A stretch of 64,000 nt of DNA from NCBI RefSeq assembly GCF_004339525.1, contig NZ_SMGE01000001.1:1178001-1242000 (forward strand), written 5' to 3'. Below the pieces are notes generated by a model. The model was not told where the DNA came from and did not search any database. It worked only from the letters and a program-made list of their open reading frames with translations. The DNA comes from Flavobacterium sp. 90 (GTDB lineage Bacteria; Bacteroidota; Bacteroidia; Flavobacteriales; Flavobacteriaceae). The first letter of the stretch is position 1. The number at the start of each line of letters is the position of its first letter. Shown here piece after piece: positions 42,829 through 52,503 of this stretch. Position numbers and translations under genes: made by a program.

Positions 42829-44175
42829 ATGCTAAACATATCTGACAACAAAACAAAATTACAGTCACTTGATCGATACGAAACTGTAAAAAACCTGAGC
42901 AACAGACCTCATTTTAAGATTTTAAACAAAATAATAGTTGTGACTTCAATCTTAGGATTAATTGCTCTTTTCCTGCCTTGGACACAAAACATTTCGGGAT
43001 CAGGATCTGTAACAACTTTAAAACCCAATCAAAGACCACAATCTATTCAGAGTGTTATCTCAGGTAGAATTGAAAAATGGTATGTACAAGAAGGTGATTT
43101 TGTAAAAAAAGGCGATACGATCTTGTTTATTTCTGAAATAAAAGAAGATTATATGGATCCGAATTTGGTTCAGAACACCAAAAATCAGGTCGATGCAAAA
43201 AAGAACTCTCTCGAATCTTATGATGATAAAGTAAATACACTTTCGACTCAGATTCAATCTATACAAAATGAAAAAACGCTAAAACTGCAACAGGCACAAA
43301 ACAAAGTCAAACAATCGCTTTTAAAAATAAAAAGTGACAGTATTGATTTGGTTGCTGCAAAAACACAGTTAAGAATTGCCAATACACAATACAATCGTTC
43401 GGTACAATTGAACAAAGAAGGCTTGAAACCTTTGACTGATGTCGAAGAAAAACGTTTAAAACTTCAAGATGTTGATGCCAAAATAATCACGCAGGAAAAC
43501 AAATATCTAACAAGCAAAAACGAATACATAAACGCAAAAGTTGAGATTAACAGAATCTCTGCTGAATATGCTGAAAAAGTGGCTAAAGCCAAAAGTGATC
43601 AGTTTACCACATTGAGTAATAAATTTGATACTGAAGCGCAAGTCAATAAATTGGAAAATCAGTACGCAAATTACAGCTTAAGAAACGGAATGTATTACAT
43701 CAAAGCGGTACAAAGCGGTTATATCAACAGAGCTTTGCAGGCTGGATTAGGAGAAACTATAAAAGAAGGAACGCCAATTGTAACGATAATGCCGTCGCAA
43801 TATGATATTGCGGTTGAGACTTTTATAAACCCAATCGATTTGCCTTTAATCAAAAAAGGAGCAGAAGTACGCGTCTGGTTTGATGGTTGGCCAACAATTG
43901 TATTTTCAGGATGGCCAGATATGTCGTACGGAACTTTTGGTGGAAAAGTTGTGGCGATAGAAAATTTCATTAGCCCAAACGGAAAATACAGAATCTTAAT
44001 CGCACCTGATCCACATGAAGCAAAATGGCCAAAACAATTGAGTATTGGTTCCGGAGCACAAACAATTGCTTTATTAGACACCGTGCCAATTTGGTTTGAA
44101 ATCTGGAGAACCTTAAACGGATTCCCTCCTAATTATTACAAAACCGGCGAAAAAGTAACTAAAGAGAAAAAATAA
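42829..44175 (+). CDS. HlyD-family periplasmic adaptor
   Basis: A 448-residue membrane-fusion protein. One membrane helix (about 36-52, IIVVTSILGLIALFLPW) anchors it in the inner membrane. A biotinyl-lipoyl-like segment (GRIEKWYVQEGDFVKKGDTILFIS, about 77-100) is followed by a long coiled-coil hairpin (about 120-290) and a beta-barrel domain. It links the ABC exporter to the outer-membrane factor encoded next. Its last base overlaps the TolC ATG by one base, so the three transport genes form one unit. Substrate unknown. Confidence 0.9.
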   Translation: MLNISDNKTKLQSLDRYETVKNLSNRPHFKILNKIIVVTSILGLIALFLPWTQNISGSGSVTTLKPNQRPQSIQSVISGRIEKWYVQEGDFVKKGDTILFISEIKEDYMDPNLVQNTKNQVDAKKNSLESYDDKVNTLSTQIQSIQNEKTLKLQQAQNKVKQSLLKIKSDSIDLVAAKTQLRIANTQYNRSVQLNKEGLKPLTDVEEKRLKLQDVDAKIITQENKYLTSKNEYINAKVEINRISAEYAEKVAKAKSDQFTTLSNKFDTEAQVNKLENQYANYSLRNGMYYIKAVQSGYINRALQAGLGETIKEGTPIVTIMPSQYDIAVETFINPIDLPLIKKGAEVRVWFDGWPTIVFSGWPDMSYGTFGGKVVAIENFISPNGKYRILIAPDPHEAKWPKQLSIGSGAQTIALLDTVPIWFEIWRTLNGFPPNYYKTGEKVTKEKK

Positions 44176-45563
44176 TGAAACAAATACTTATAGCTTTTCT
44201 TTTTGTGAGTTGCACCGTTTTCGGTCAGCAAACCATTTCTAAGGAACTTACTTATAATGAGTTTCTTGGATATGTAAAAAAATATCATCCATTGGTAAAA
44301 AGTGCTAATCTGGAAGTAAGCGAAGCACAAGCCAATTTGATGATGGCAAGAGGTGGTTTTGATCCAAAGATTGAAGTTGATTTTAGTAAAAAACAATTCA
44401 AAGACAAAGAATATTATTCGATTCTAAACAGTAGTTTCAAAATCCCAACCTGGTACGGAATTGAGCTAAAAGCCGGATTTGACAATAACGAAGGTTATTA
44501 TCTTAATCCCGAAAATACAACTCCAAATGCAGGTTTAACTTCATTTGGAATCAGTGTTCCGCTTGGTCAGGGATTGTTTATTAACCAAAGAATGGCAGAT
44601 CTTCGCAAAGCCAAAATCCAGATAAAACTAAGTGAATCTGAAAGAAAACTTCAGGCTGTGAGCGTTTTATATGATGCTTCACTTGCTTATTTTAATTGGA
44701 AGAAGAATTTTGAAGAAATGAAGCTTTACGAAAATTACAACAACAACGCTGTAATCCGTTTAGAAGGAATAAAATCCTTAATTATTCAAGGCGACAAACC
44801 TGCGATAGATAGTATTGAAGCCGGAATTATTGTAAAAAACAGAGCTTTAAGTCTTGAAGATTCTAAACTGAAACTTACAAAAGCAAAACTGGAATTGTCA
44901 AATTTTATGTGGCTTGAAAACAATATTCCGTTAGAGATTTCAGATGATCTTGTTCCCGAAGCAGCGCTCGAATCTACATTGCAGGAAACTTTAAAAACAA
45001 ACGATTTATTGCAGGGAGATTTTAGCTTAGCTACACATCCAAAATTAAACGCGATGCAAAATAAAATAGATATGCTGACGGTTGATAAAGATCTTAAAAA
45101 GAATATGTTATTGCCTAAAATAAACATTGGTTATTCCTATTTGTCTGAACCTGCTTATATTGACAATTATCGCTTTGACGATTACAAAATTGGACTGGAA
45201 TTTTACTTTCCATTATTTCTGCGAAAAGAACGCGGAAGTTTGAAATTGGCAAAATACAAGCTTCAGGAAAATCAATTTGCTTTGGCTTTAGAGAAAACAC
45301 AATTAGCAAACAAAATAACGGCTCAAAAAACAGAAATTCTTTCGCTTGTAAAACAGAAAAAACTAGCCAAAGATTTAGTCGACAATAATATGACGATGCT
45401 AAACTCTGAGGAACGTTTATTCACTTTTGGAGAAAGTTCTTTGTTCCTGATTAATACTCGGGAGAATAATTTAGTAAGCGCAAAATTAGCTGCGATCGCT
45501 CTCGAAAACAGATTTTATATCTCCAATTCAGAGTTATTCAAAATCATGGCAAATCCTGATTGA
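44175..45563 (+). CDS. TolC-family outer-membrane efflux protein
   Basis: A 462-residue outer-membrane factor with a signal peptide of about 18 residues (LIAFLFVSCTVFGQ). Repeated helical segments in two halves (about 28-220 and 270-450) have the OEP pattern, including YDASLAYFNWKKNFEEMKLYENY and NTRENNLVSAKLAAIALENRFY. It would form the exit channel of the ABC/HlyD complex. Third transport gene of the tetR operon. After it comes a long inverted repeat (45572-45740). Confidence 0.9.
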   Translation: MKQILIAFLFVSCTVFGQQTISKELTYNEFLGYVKKYHPLVKSANLEVSEAQANLMMARGGFDPKIEVDFSKKQFKDKEYYSILNSSFKIPTWYGIELKAGFDNNEGYYLNPENTTPNAGLTSFGISVPLGQGLFINQRMADLRKAKIQIKLSESERKLQAVSVLYDASLAYFNWKKNFEEMKLYENYNNNAVIRLEGIKSLIIQGDKPAIDSIEAGIIVKNRALSLEDSKLKLTKAKLELSNFMWLENNIPLEISDDLVPEAALESTLQETLKTNDLLQGDFSLATHPKLNAMQNKIDMLTVDKDLKKNMLLPKINIGYSYLSEPAYIDNYRFDDYKIGLEFYFPLFLRKERGSLKLAKYKLQENQFALALEKTQLANKITAQKTEILSLVKQKKLAKDLVDNNMTMLNSEERLFTFGESSLFLINTRENNLVSAKLAAIALENRFYISNSELFKIMANPD

Positions 45564-45571
45564 TTTTTTTC

Positions 45572-45740
45572 ACCATATAAGTGATATAAGTTATTATAGG
45601 CTGTTGCGGTATTCTTATGTTATTTTTTTTAGCCACGGATTATTATGATTAAATGGATTTTTTATCTTTTTTGAACTTAAAATTTGTGCTTTACAAAGTA
45701 GACATTCCAAACTTATAATAACTTATATCACTTATATGGT
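45572..45740. repeat. 27-bp inverted repeat pair around the end of the export operon
   Basis: Arms at 45572-45598 and 45714-45740 are perfect reverse complements over 27 bp (core ATATAAGTGATATAAG) with a 115-bp interior. A third, partial copy (20 of 21 bases) is at 49404-49424. The interior has no gene. Confidence 0.85.
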
Positions 45741-45741
45741 T

Positions 45742-46998
45742 TTAATTAATAAAATAATGGTATGTCCATTCGACACAATAGATTACGATTCCTATAAGTC
45801 CGCCAACGAGAGTTCCATTGATTCTGATGTATTGCAGATCTTTCCCGATTTCGAGTTCTAATTTTTCAGAAACCTCTTTTCCGTCCCAGCTTTTTACGGT
45901 GGAAGAAATCAAATCTCCAATTACTTTTTTATTGTTCAAAAGAATCGAAAGTAAATCATTTTTGATAAAATTATCGATCTTATCAATCATTACAGGATCT
46001 TCTTTTATTCCGTTTCCAAAACCTTGAATTAAGCCTGAAATATTTTTCTTAATCGAAGATTCCTCGCCTTTTTCTAAATCATTGGTAATTGACAATTTTA
46101 TTTCGTCCCAAATTCCGTTGATATAATCCTGAACTTCTTTTTTACCGGCAAAACTCAGAATCATATTATTGATTTTGATTCTCATTTCTTCTGAGTTTTT
46201 CACCTTATCCAGAAAGTCATAAACATATTCGTCAATCTTAATTCTGATGGCGCTTCCAGGATGTTTAGCTTCATTTAAAAAATCGGCTAAACCATTAAAA
46301 ACACCTTCTGTAATGCTTTTATCGGCTAAGCCAAAACTCAAAAATGGCGTTGATTCTTTTACTTTTTTCCGAATTAAATCTTTATTGTTTGTAAGTTCCG
46401 TGCTCATCACATTCAGAAGATTAGTTAGCAATTCGTCTTTTACATTTCCTTTCTGCAAAGGTTCTAAAGCAAGCGCAACCCATTCTCCAAAATTAATTCC
46501 TTCGAGTTTTTCCTTAAATTGAATTTGGATAAAGCGCTTTATATCTTCATCTTTTATTGTTTTTAAAACTCCGGGAATAATATTCAAGACAACCAAATTG
46601 GCAATTTTATTCGCATTTTCGTCAAGCGAAAGCCATTCTGAAGCTTTTGTAGCAAAGTTGAATTCCTCTATTTTAACTTCCAGTTTTTCGCGATTTAGAA
46701 ATTCTTCCGAAACAAAATTTCCCAGATTTTCACCAATCTCATTTTTCTTCGTCGGAATAATCGCCGTATGCCAAATTGGGATTCCCAACGGATGACGAAA
46801 TAAAGCTACAACCGCAAACCAATCGGCGATTCCTCCAACCATTGCCGCTTCGCTAAAAGCCTGCAGCATTGGAATTTTAAAATAAATAGCGATTATAAAT
46901 AAAAGTACCGCAACACCTAAAAGTGATAAAGCATTCCCTTTCATTTTATTTAAAGCTTTCTTTTTGAATATATTTTCTTGATCTATAGACGTTTCCAT
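45742..46998 (-). CDS. DUF445-family membrane protein
   Basis: A 418-residue protein with hydrophobic segments near both ends (NALSLLGVAVLLFIIAIYF at about 20-38, GTLVGGLIGIVIYCVEW near 397-412). Between them is a long helical, lysine-rich region. The signature GGIADWFAVVALFRHPLGIPIWHTAIIPTKK (about 57-87) identifies DUF445, a family also called YheB/UPF0754. Members are membrane-associated and of unknown function. Leftward, convergent with the export operon. Confidence 0.88.
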   Translation of the reverse strand: METSIDQENIFKKKALNKMKGNALSLLGVAVLLFIIAIYFKIPMLQAFSEAAMVGGIADWFAVVALFRHPLGIPIWHTAIIPTKKNEIGENLGNFVSEEFLNREKLEVKIEEFNFATKASEWLSLDENANKIANLVVLNIIPGVLKTIKDEDIKRFIQIQFKEKLEGINFGEWVALALEPLQKGNVKDELLTNLLNVMSTELTNNKDLIRKKVKESTPFLSFGLADKSITEGVFNGLADFLNEAKHPGSAIRIKIDEYVYDFLDKVKNSEEMRIKINNMILSFAGKKEVQDYINGIWDEIKLSITNDLEKGEESSIKKNISGLIQGFGNGIKEDPVMIDKIDNFIKNDLLSILLNNKKVIGDLISSTVKSWDGKEVSEKLELEIGKDLQYIRINGTLVGGLIGIVIYCVEWTYHYFIN

Positions 46999-47039
46999 AT
47001 TTTAGTAGTTTTAAGTCTTACTAATTTACGGCTTTTCTG

Positions 47040-47250
47040 TCAAATAATAATTTTAAAAGGGTTTGCCACGAATTGCACTAATTTTCACTAATTACTTTGT
47101 GTTTAAATTCTAAGAAATAAAATTCGTAAAATTCAATTTTTACATCAGAATTCATTCGTGTTAATTCGTGAAATTCGTGGCGAAAATCCAAACTATTAAC
47201 ATTCATGTTAATTCATAAAATTCGTGGCAAAAATTTTCAATAAAAAATAA
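47040..47250. repeat. Degenerate repeats of AATTCGTG words
   Basis: GTTAATTCGTG/AAATTCGTGGC-type words occur several times, in both orientations, across the gap before map. Related words recur at 48115-48145 and 48555-48615, so they flank map and the frameshifted gene. Confidence 0.65.
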
Positions 47251-47261
47251 TATTAAAATCG

Positions 47262-47269
47262 TACTTTTG
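47262..47269 (+). promoter_or_regulatory. -7 element for map
   Basis: TACTTTTG, 21 nt before the ATG at 47291. The longer frame from a TTG at 47267 begins inside this element and is rejected. Confidence 0.6.
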
Positions 47270-47290
47270 CGAACTGAAAATCTGAAAAAT

Positions 47291-48109
47291 ATGATTATCC
47301 AAAAAAGTAGAGAGGAAATTGAATTAATGCGCGAAAGTGCTTTGATCGTATCGAAAACATTAGGAATGATTGCTTCTGAAATTAAAGAAGGAGTTACCAC
47401 ATTATACCTTGACAAATTAGCTGAGGAATTTATCCGTGATCACGGTGCGGTTCCTAGTTTCTTGGGATTGTATGATTTTCCGAATTCACTTTGTATGAGT
47501 CCAAACTCTCAGGTTGTACACGGAATCCCGAATAATACTCCATTGCAAAGTGGTGATGTTATTTCGGTAGATTGTGGTGCATTCAAAAATGGATATCACG
47601 GTGATCATGCTTATAGTTTTGAAATTGGAGAAGTTGCTCCCGAAGTTAAAAAACTTCTACAAGTAACTAAAGAATCTCTTTATGTAGGAATTAGAGAATT
47701 TAAAGCTGGAAATCGCGTTGAAGATGTTGGAAACGCAATTCAAAAATATACTGAATCTCACGGTTATGGAGTTGTTCGCGAATTAGTTGGTCACGGTTTA
47801 GGGCAAAAAATGCACGAAGAACCAGAAATGCCAAACTACGGAAAACGTGGTCGCGGTAAACTTTTTGTTGAAGGAATGGTTGTTGCAATTGAGCCAATGA
47901 TCAACATGGGAACAAGAAACATAAAACAACATAAAGACGGCTGGACAATTACAACTGCTGACGGAAAAGCAAGTGCGCATTTCGAACACGACGTAGCTTT
48001 AATCGATGGAAAACCAGAGTTATTATCAACTTTCCAATACATCTATAAAGCTCTTGGAATCGAAAGCAATGAAGAAGACGAATTCAGAAAAGTGCCGTTA
48101 GTTCTATAA
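47291..48109 (+). CDS. map: Methionine aminopeptidase, type I
   Basis: Removes the initiator methionine from nascent proteins. From the ATG at 47291 it has 272 aa and begins IIQKSREEIELMRESA, the usual N-terminus. The five metal ligands are visible in order: the two aspartates of SVDCGAFKNGYHGDHAYSF, the histidine of VGHGLGQKMHEEP, the glutamate of AIEPMINMG and the glutamate of AHFEHDVAL. It is about 20 residues longer than E. coli MAP at the C-terminus (KALGIESNEEDEFRKVPLVL), common in this lineage. Confidence 0.95.
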   Translation: MIIQKSREEIELMRESALIVSKTLGMIASEIKEGVTTLYLDKLAEEFIRDHGAVPSFLGLYDFPNSLCMSPNSQVVHGIPNNTPLQSGDVISVDCGAFKNGYHGDHAYSFEIGEVAPEVKKLLQVTKESLYVGIREFKAGNRVEDVGNAIQKYTESHGYGVVRELVGHGLGQKMHEEPEMPNYGKRGRGKLFVEGMVVAIEPMINMGTRNIKQHKDGWTITTADGKASAHFEHDVALIDGKPELLSTFQYIYKALGIESNEEDEFRKVPLVL

Positions 48110-48168
48110 AACACTAATTCCACAAATTTCCACGAATTAATATAACGCTGAAAATTTCGCTAATGATT

Positions 48169-48542
48169 ATGAATGAGTTGTATTTAAAAGAGGAATCTTA
48201 TAAAATTATTGGAATCTGTATGGAAGTTCATAAAATCCTGGGAAAAGGACATAGTGAAAAGTTTATGGAGATGCGTTGGAATATGAATTTCAAAAGAATA
48301 AAATTCCTTATAGTCGGGAATTGAAATACAATATCGCTTACAAAGACATAATTTTATCTAGTTATTACTTTGCTGATTTTGTAGTTTTTGACCAAATTAT
48401 TTTGGAATTAAAAGCAATCATGACACTCTCAAGTAGTGAAATAAAACAAACATTAAATTACTTGGCTGCTTCAAAAAACAAACTGGGATTGCTGGTTAAT
48501 TTTGGAGAAGACAGTCTAAAATATAAAAGAATAATACTTTAA
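48169..48542 (+). pseudogene. GxxExxY protein gene with a -1 frameshift
   Basis: A small PD-(D/E)xK-like family of unknown function (GxxExxY). The ATG at 48169 opens NELYLKEESYKIIGICMEVHKILGKGHSE, and the frame then drifts after the A-tract 48257-48260. In the +2 frame it continues as VYGDALEYEFQKNKIPYS...DFVVFDQIILELKA...RIIL to 48542. One extra A in the tract would restore the full protein of about 125 aa, including the GxxExxY and D...ELK motifs. It may be a true pseudogene, a read error, or slippage; I cannot choose from sequence. Confidence 0.85.
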
Positions 48543-48622
48543 CCCAAATCAAAGGTTCGTGAAATTTCACCACAACATTAATCCGTGTTAATTAGTGAAA
48601 TTCGTGTTCAAATCATCAAATC

Positions 48623-49396
48623 GTGAAAAAACTTTTTAAATTAGTTTTAAATACAATTCCAAGACCATTGTTAATTCGTTTGAGTTATGTGGCACGTCCA
48701 GTTTTAGCTTTCTCATTAAGAGGAGATAAATTTACAGATCCTATCGATGGCAGAAGCTTTAAATCGTTTTTGCCTTACGGATACGGAAAACAACGTAATA
48801 ATGTGCTTTCGCCAAGTACGCTTTCTCTGGAAAGACACCGTTTGCTTTGGTTGTATTTAAACGATCAGACTGATTTTTTTACAGCACCAAAAAAAGTACT
48901 TCATTTTGCTCCGGAACAAGCTTTTTATAAAAGATTCCGTAAGCAGAAAAATCTAGATTACACAACAACTGATTTATTTTCGCCTTTGGCAGATGTAAAA
49001 GCAGACATTTGCAATTTGCCTTTTAAAGACAATGAATACGATGTTATTTTGTGTAATCACGTTTTAGAACATATTCCGGATGACACAAAAGCGATGCGTG
49101 AATTATATCGCGTTTTAAAACCAGGCGGAATGGCGATTTTACAAATTCCACAGGATTTAAATCGTGAAGTTACTTTTGCCGACGATACTATTACAGATCA
49201 AAAAGAGCGTGCGAAAATTTTTGGACAATACGATCACGTTCGTATTTATGGACGCGATTATTTTGACAAATTAAGAAGCATCGGTTTCATCGTAATCGAA
49301 GAAGATTATACTAATAAAATTTCTCCTGAATTGGTAGAAAAATACTGTTTGGCAAAAGGCGAAATTATTCCGCTTTGCTTTAAACAGGAAAACTAA
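48623..49396 (+). CDS. Class I SAM-dependent methyltransferase (GTG start)
   Basis: A 257-residue protein with a Methyltransf_11 core: KVLHFAPEQAFYKRFRKQ (about 91-108) is the SAM loop, LADVKADICNLPFKDNEYDVILCNHVLEHIPDD (about 120-152) follows, and RVLKPGGMAILQIPQ closes the fold. The start is GTG at 48623 and no ATG precedes it. The N-terminal hydrophobic stretch IPRPLLIRLSYVARPVLAF may be an amphipathic anchor. Substrate unknown; tagging or lipid methylation are both possible. Confidence 0.87.
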   Translation: MKKLFKLVLNTIPRPLLIRLSYVARPVLAFSLRGDKFTDPIDGRSFKSFLPYGYGKQRNNVLSPSTLSLERHRLLWLYLNDQTDFFTAPKKVLHFAPEQAFYKRFRKQKNLDYTTTDLFSPLADVKADICNLPFKDNEYDVILCNHVLEHIPDDTKAMRELYRVLKPGGMAILQIPQDLNREVTFADDTITDQKERAKIFGQYDHVRIYGRDYFDKLRSIGFIVIEEDYTNKISPELVEKYCLAKGEIIPLCFKQEN

Positions 49397-49430
49397 TTTT
49401 CTCACCATATAAGTGATACAAGTTCATTTA

Positions 49431-49468
49431 AAAGAGTTTTCAAATTTTTGATATTTTGAAAACTCTTT
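49431..49468 (+). terminator. Terminator after the methyltransferase gene
   Basis: A perfect 14-bp stem AAAGAGTTTTCAAA / TTTGAAAACTCTTT followed by A then T6. Confidence 0.85.
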
Positions 49469-49516
49469 ATTTTTTTGCCCAATCTCTAAATTATAAGCCA
49501 ACCAAATCCCTAAACC

Positions 49517-52426
49517 TTGGAACCTACAAAACCTTATCAATTTTGCTTTGACATCAGTTTTGAAAAAAATTTGAATGTTTATATCCCAACTGCATATATC
49601 ATTGAGAATACCGATGATATTAAATATCTAGAAAAAAAAGCGAGTGCAGATGTACTTGAAAGTTTTGGAGTTCTTTTTGAGAATTTAGATTCCAATACAA
49701 AAAAGATCCTGACGGCTTGCGACTCTTTAAAATCTGAATTTATTTTCAAGAAATTCAGCGCCAAAATCAAATCGGCTAAAACAATTTCTGATTTACAGAA
49801 AGATTCCAAAATTGAATTTGCGATTCGACAGCATTTAAAATTTAACTTAGAATCCTTTTACAATCTTATTGTAAAAGAACAATTTCCGTTATCTGCTAAT
49901 ATGAGTGCAGAAAAGGATTTTTATCGATGGAGAGTCGACACGAATCCGCTAGAGTTTGAGCCTCAAATTCAATTTGACAAACATACGGAAGGAATTACTT
50001 ATACTCTGGCTTTAAAAGAAAACGAAACTTCATTTCTGCCAATGAATAAAAGTATCGATATTCTTCTGGACGAACCAGGCTGGTTGATTATTGATAAAAA
50101 ATTAGGGCGTTTGAAAGAACTTAATGCTAAAAAACTTTCGCCTTTTTTAAAGAAAAAATCCATCGAAATACCTTCAAAACTAGTTGATAATTACTTTAAG
50201 AATTTCATTCCTGAAATAGCAAAAAAAATTGATATTGAAGCAACAGGTTTTGAAATTGAACTTCGTGACAAGATAATTTCCTGCACGATTCAGCCTGTTT
50301 ATGATTTCTTTAAAAACTGTTATTACCTCAACCTTTATTTTGAATATAACGGATATTTATTTGACGCCAGTAAAACTAAAAAGACACATACATTTGTTGA
50401 TTTTAGCGTTGCAAATGAACCGAAAATAATTCAGTTTAAACGAAATTCTGATGAAACTTTATACACCGATAAATTAAAGGAAATTGGTTTAATAAAAATC
50501 AAAAATGAATTATTCGGATTGAATTCAGATTCAGAAATTCAAGATCCATATTCTAATGTTCAATTTGTTATTAATCGTAAGGAAGATCTGGAAAGTTTAG
50601 GTTTTACTATTCACAATTTGAAACTGGAAAGCAGAGAAATTATTTCGGAAAATCATACGGTTACAACTTCAAAAGGAGAAACAAAAGAAGATTGGTTTGA
50701 TATCAAAATCATCATTTCTATTGGAAGTTACACGATCAATTTCAGCGAAATTATTCTGAATATAAAAAGCAAAGAAAGACTCTTTTTATTGCCTGACGGA
50801 AATTATTTTTTGATTCCGTTAGAATGGCTGAGCAAATATAGTTCGCTGGCAAAACTTGCAAAAACAGAAAACGGAAATCTACTTTTACGCAAAACAAATT
50901 TTGCAGCTTTAGATGCAATTCCGGAAATCAAAAACGATTTAAATCCAATTCAGAAAGCTGAATATGTGGCTTCAGATTTGCTAAAAGCAACTTTGAGACC
51001 TTATCAAATTGATGGTGTAAAATGGCTTTTGGGTCATTTTAATTCGAATTTAGGCGCTTGTTTGTCCGACGATATGGGACTTGGTAAAACCTTACAAACT
51101 TTGGCTGTTTTAGTCGCGGTGCAGGAACAGTTAGGTTTTACAACCAAAACCACCAATTTTGATTTGTTTGCAAATGAAACTACAATTGAAAGAGAACCTT
51201 TAAAAACGCTGATTGTTTTACCTTCTTCATTGGTTTTTAACTGGTATAATGAAGCTGCAAAATTTACGCCTCATTTTTCTAAAATGCAGTATGTAGGCAA
51301 TGACAGAAAGTTGCTTGCAAGCAGATTAGAAACATCAGATTTGATTTTTACAAGTTATAGTATTGTTCATCGTGATATTTCAATTTTAGAAAAATACAAT
51401 TTCCGTTATTTAATTTTGGACGAAAGTCAATATATTAAAAACAAAGATTCTAAGATTTTTAAAGCCATTAATAAAATCAATACAAATCATAAAATCGCTT
51501 TAAGTGGTACGCCTATCGAAAATTCGCTTGACGATTTATGGTCACAAATGCAGTTTATAAATCCGGATATTTTAGGCAGTTATAATTTCTTTGCTGAAAA
51601 TTTTAAGATTCCAATTGAGAAAAAACAAGACGAAAACAGTTTATCTGAATTGAAAAATCTTATTCAGCCTTATATTTTAAGACGAACCAAAGAGCAGGTT
51701 TTAAAGGATTTACCAGAATTAACGGAGCAGATTTATTATTGCGATATGGATCCTGAACAGGAAAAATTATACGAGAAAGAGAAATCAAAAGCTCGTAATT
51801 TTCTATTAAAAACAGACGGATCTGGTCCTGATAAAATTAACATTATCAATACTTTGATGAAGTTAAGACAGCTGAGTAATCACCCAAAAATGGTAGATCA
51901 GGAATCTGAAATTGACTCCGGAAAATATATTGCCGTTACTAATTATCTGGAAACTTTAGTAAAAGAGAAACAAAAAACGATCATTTTTAGTTCGTTTGTT
52001 ACTAATTTGAATTTTTATACGGATTGGTGCAAGGAAAATAAAATAGGATTTTGTCAAATAACAGGTGAAACTCCAGCCAAAAAACGAGAACAGCAAGTAA
52101 ATTTATTTCAGGAAAAAGAAGAGCCTTTGCTGTTTTTTATTTCTCTAAAAGCTGGTGGAGTTGGATTGAATATTACCAAAGCTTCTTACGTTTTATTCCT
52201 GGATCCTTGGTGGAATCCTTTTGCTGAAAAGCAAGGAGTTGGTCGAGCGCACAGAATTGGACAATTAAATAAAGTAAATGTTGTGAGGTTTATTTCGAAA
52301 AATACCGTGGAGGAAAAAATCATCAAACTTCAGGAAAACAAAAAACTTCTATCTGATTCACTTTTAGAAGAAAGTTATATCAACGACGAAATCGAAGTTA
52401 ATCTGGAATACATCTTGGGTTCTTAA
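49517..52426 (+). CDS. SNF2-family DEAD-like helicase (TTG start)
   Basis: A 969-residue superfamily 2 ATPase of the SNF2/SWI type. The first half (about 1-480) has no recognised domain. Motif I is DDMGLGKT (D518-T525), motif II DESQ (D635-Q638), motif III SGTPIENSLDDLWSQ and motif VI GRAHRIGQ. The start is a TTG at 49517. The DNA- or protein-bound substrate is unknown; bacterial members help transcription or repair. It lies between the terminator at 49431 and the plug gene and could be monocistronic. Confidence 0.9.
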   Translation: MEPTKPYQFCFDISFEKNLNVYIPTAYIIENTDDIKYLEKKASADVLESFGVLFENLDSNTKKILTACDSLKSEFIFKKFSAKIKSAKTISDLQKDSKIEFAIRQHLKFNLESFYNLIVKEQFPLSANMSAEKDFYRWRVDTNPLEFEPQIQFDKHTEGITYTLALKENETSFLPMNKSIDILLDEPGWLIIDKKLGRLKELNAKKLSPFLKKKSIEIPSKLVDNYFKNFIPEIAKKIDIEATGFEIELRDKIISCTIQPVYDFFKNCYYLNLYFEYNGYLFDASKTKKTHTFVDFSVANEPKIIQFKRNSDETLYTDKLKEIGLIKIKNELFGLNSDSEIQDPYSNVQFVINRKEDLESLGFTIHNLKLESREIISENHTVTTSKGETKEDWFDIKIIISIGSYTINFSEIILNIKSKERLFLLPDGNYFLIPLEWLSKYSSLAKLAKTENGNLLLRKTNFAALDAIPEIKNDLNPIQKAEYVASDLLKATLRPYQIDGVKWLLGHFNSNLGACLSDDMGLGKTLQTLAVLVAVQEQLGFTTKTTNFDLFANETTIEREPLKTLIVLPSSLVFNWYNEAAKFTPHFSKMQYVGNDRKLLASRLETSDLIFTSYSIVHRDISILEKYNFRYLILDESQYIKNKDSKIFKAINKINTNHKIALSGTPIENSLDDLWSQMQFINPDILGSYNFFAENFKIPIEKKQDENSLSELKNLIQPYILRRTKEQVLKDLPELTEQIYYCDMDPEQEKLYEKEKSKARNFLLKTDGSGPDKINIINTLMKLRQLSNHPKMVDQESEIDSGKYIAVTNYLETLVKEKQKTIIFSSFVTNLNFYTDWCKENKIGFCQITGETPAKKREQQVNLFQEKEEPLLFFISLKAGGVGLNITKASYVLFLDPWWNPFAEKQGVGRAHRIGQLNKVNVVRFISKNTVEEKIIKLQENKKLLSDSLLEESYINDEIEVNLEYILGS

Positions 52427-52503
52427 TAACTTGTTTTCAAAACCAATAAATTGGCATTATATTCGTACATAAAATTGTTATATTTACAATCTTACAACGT
52501 AAT

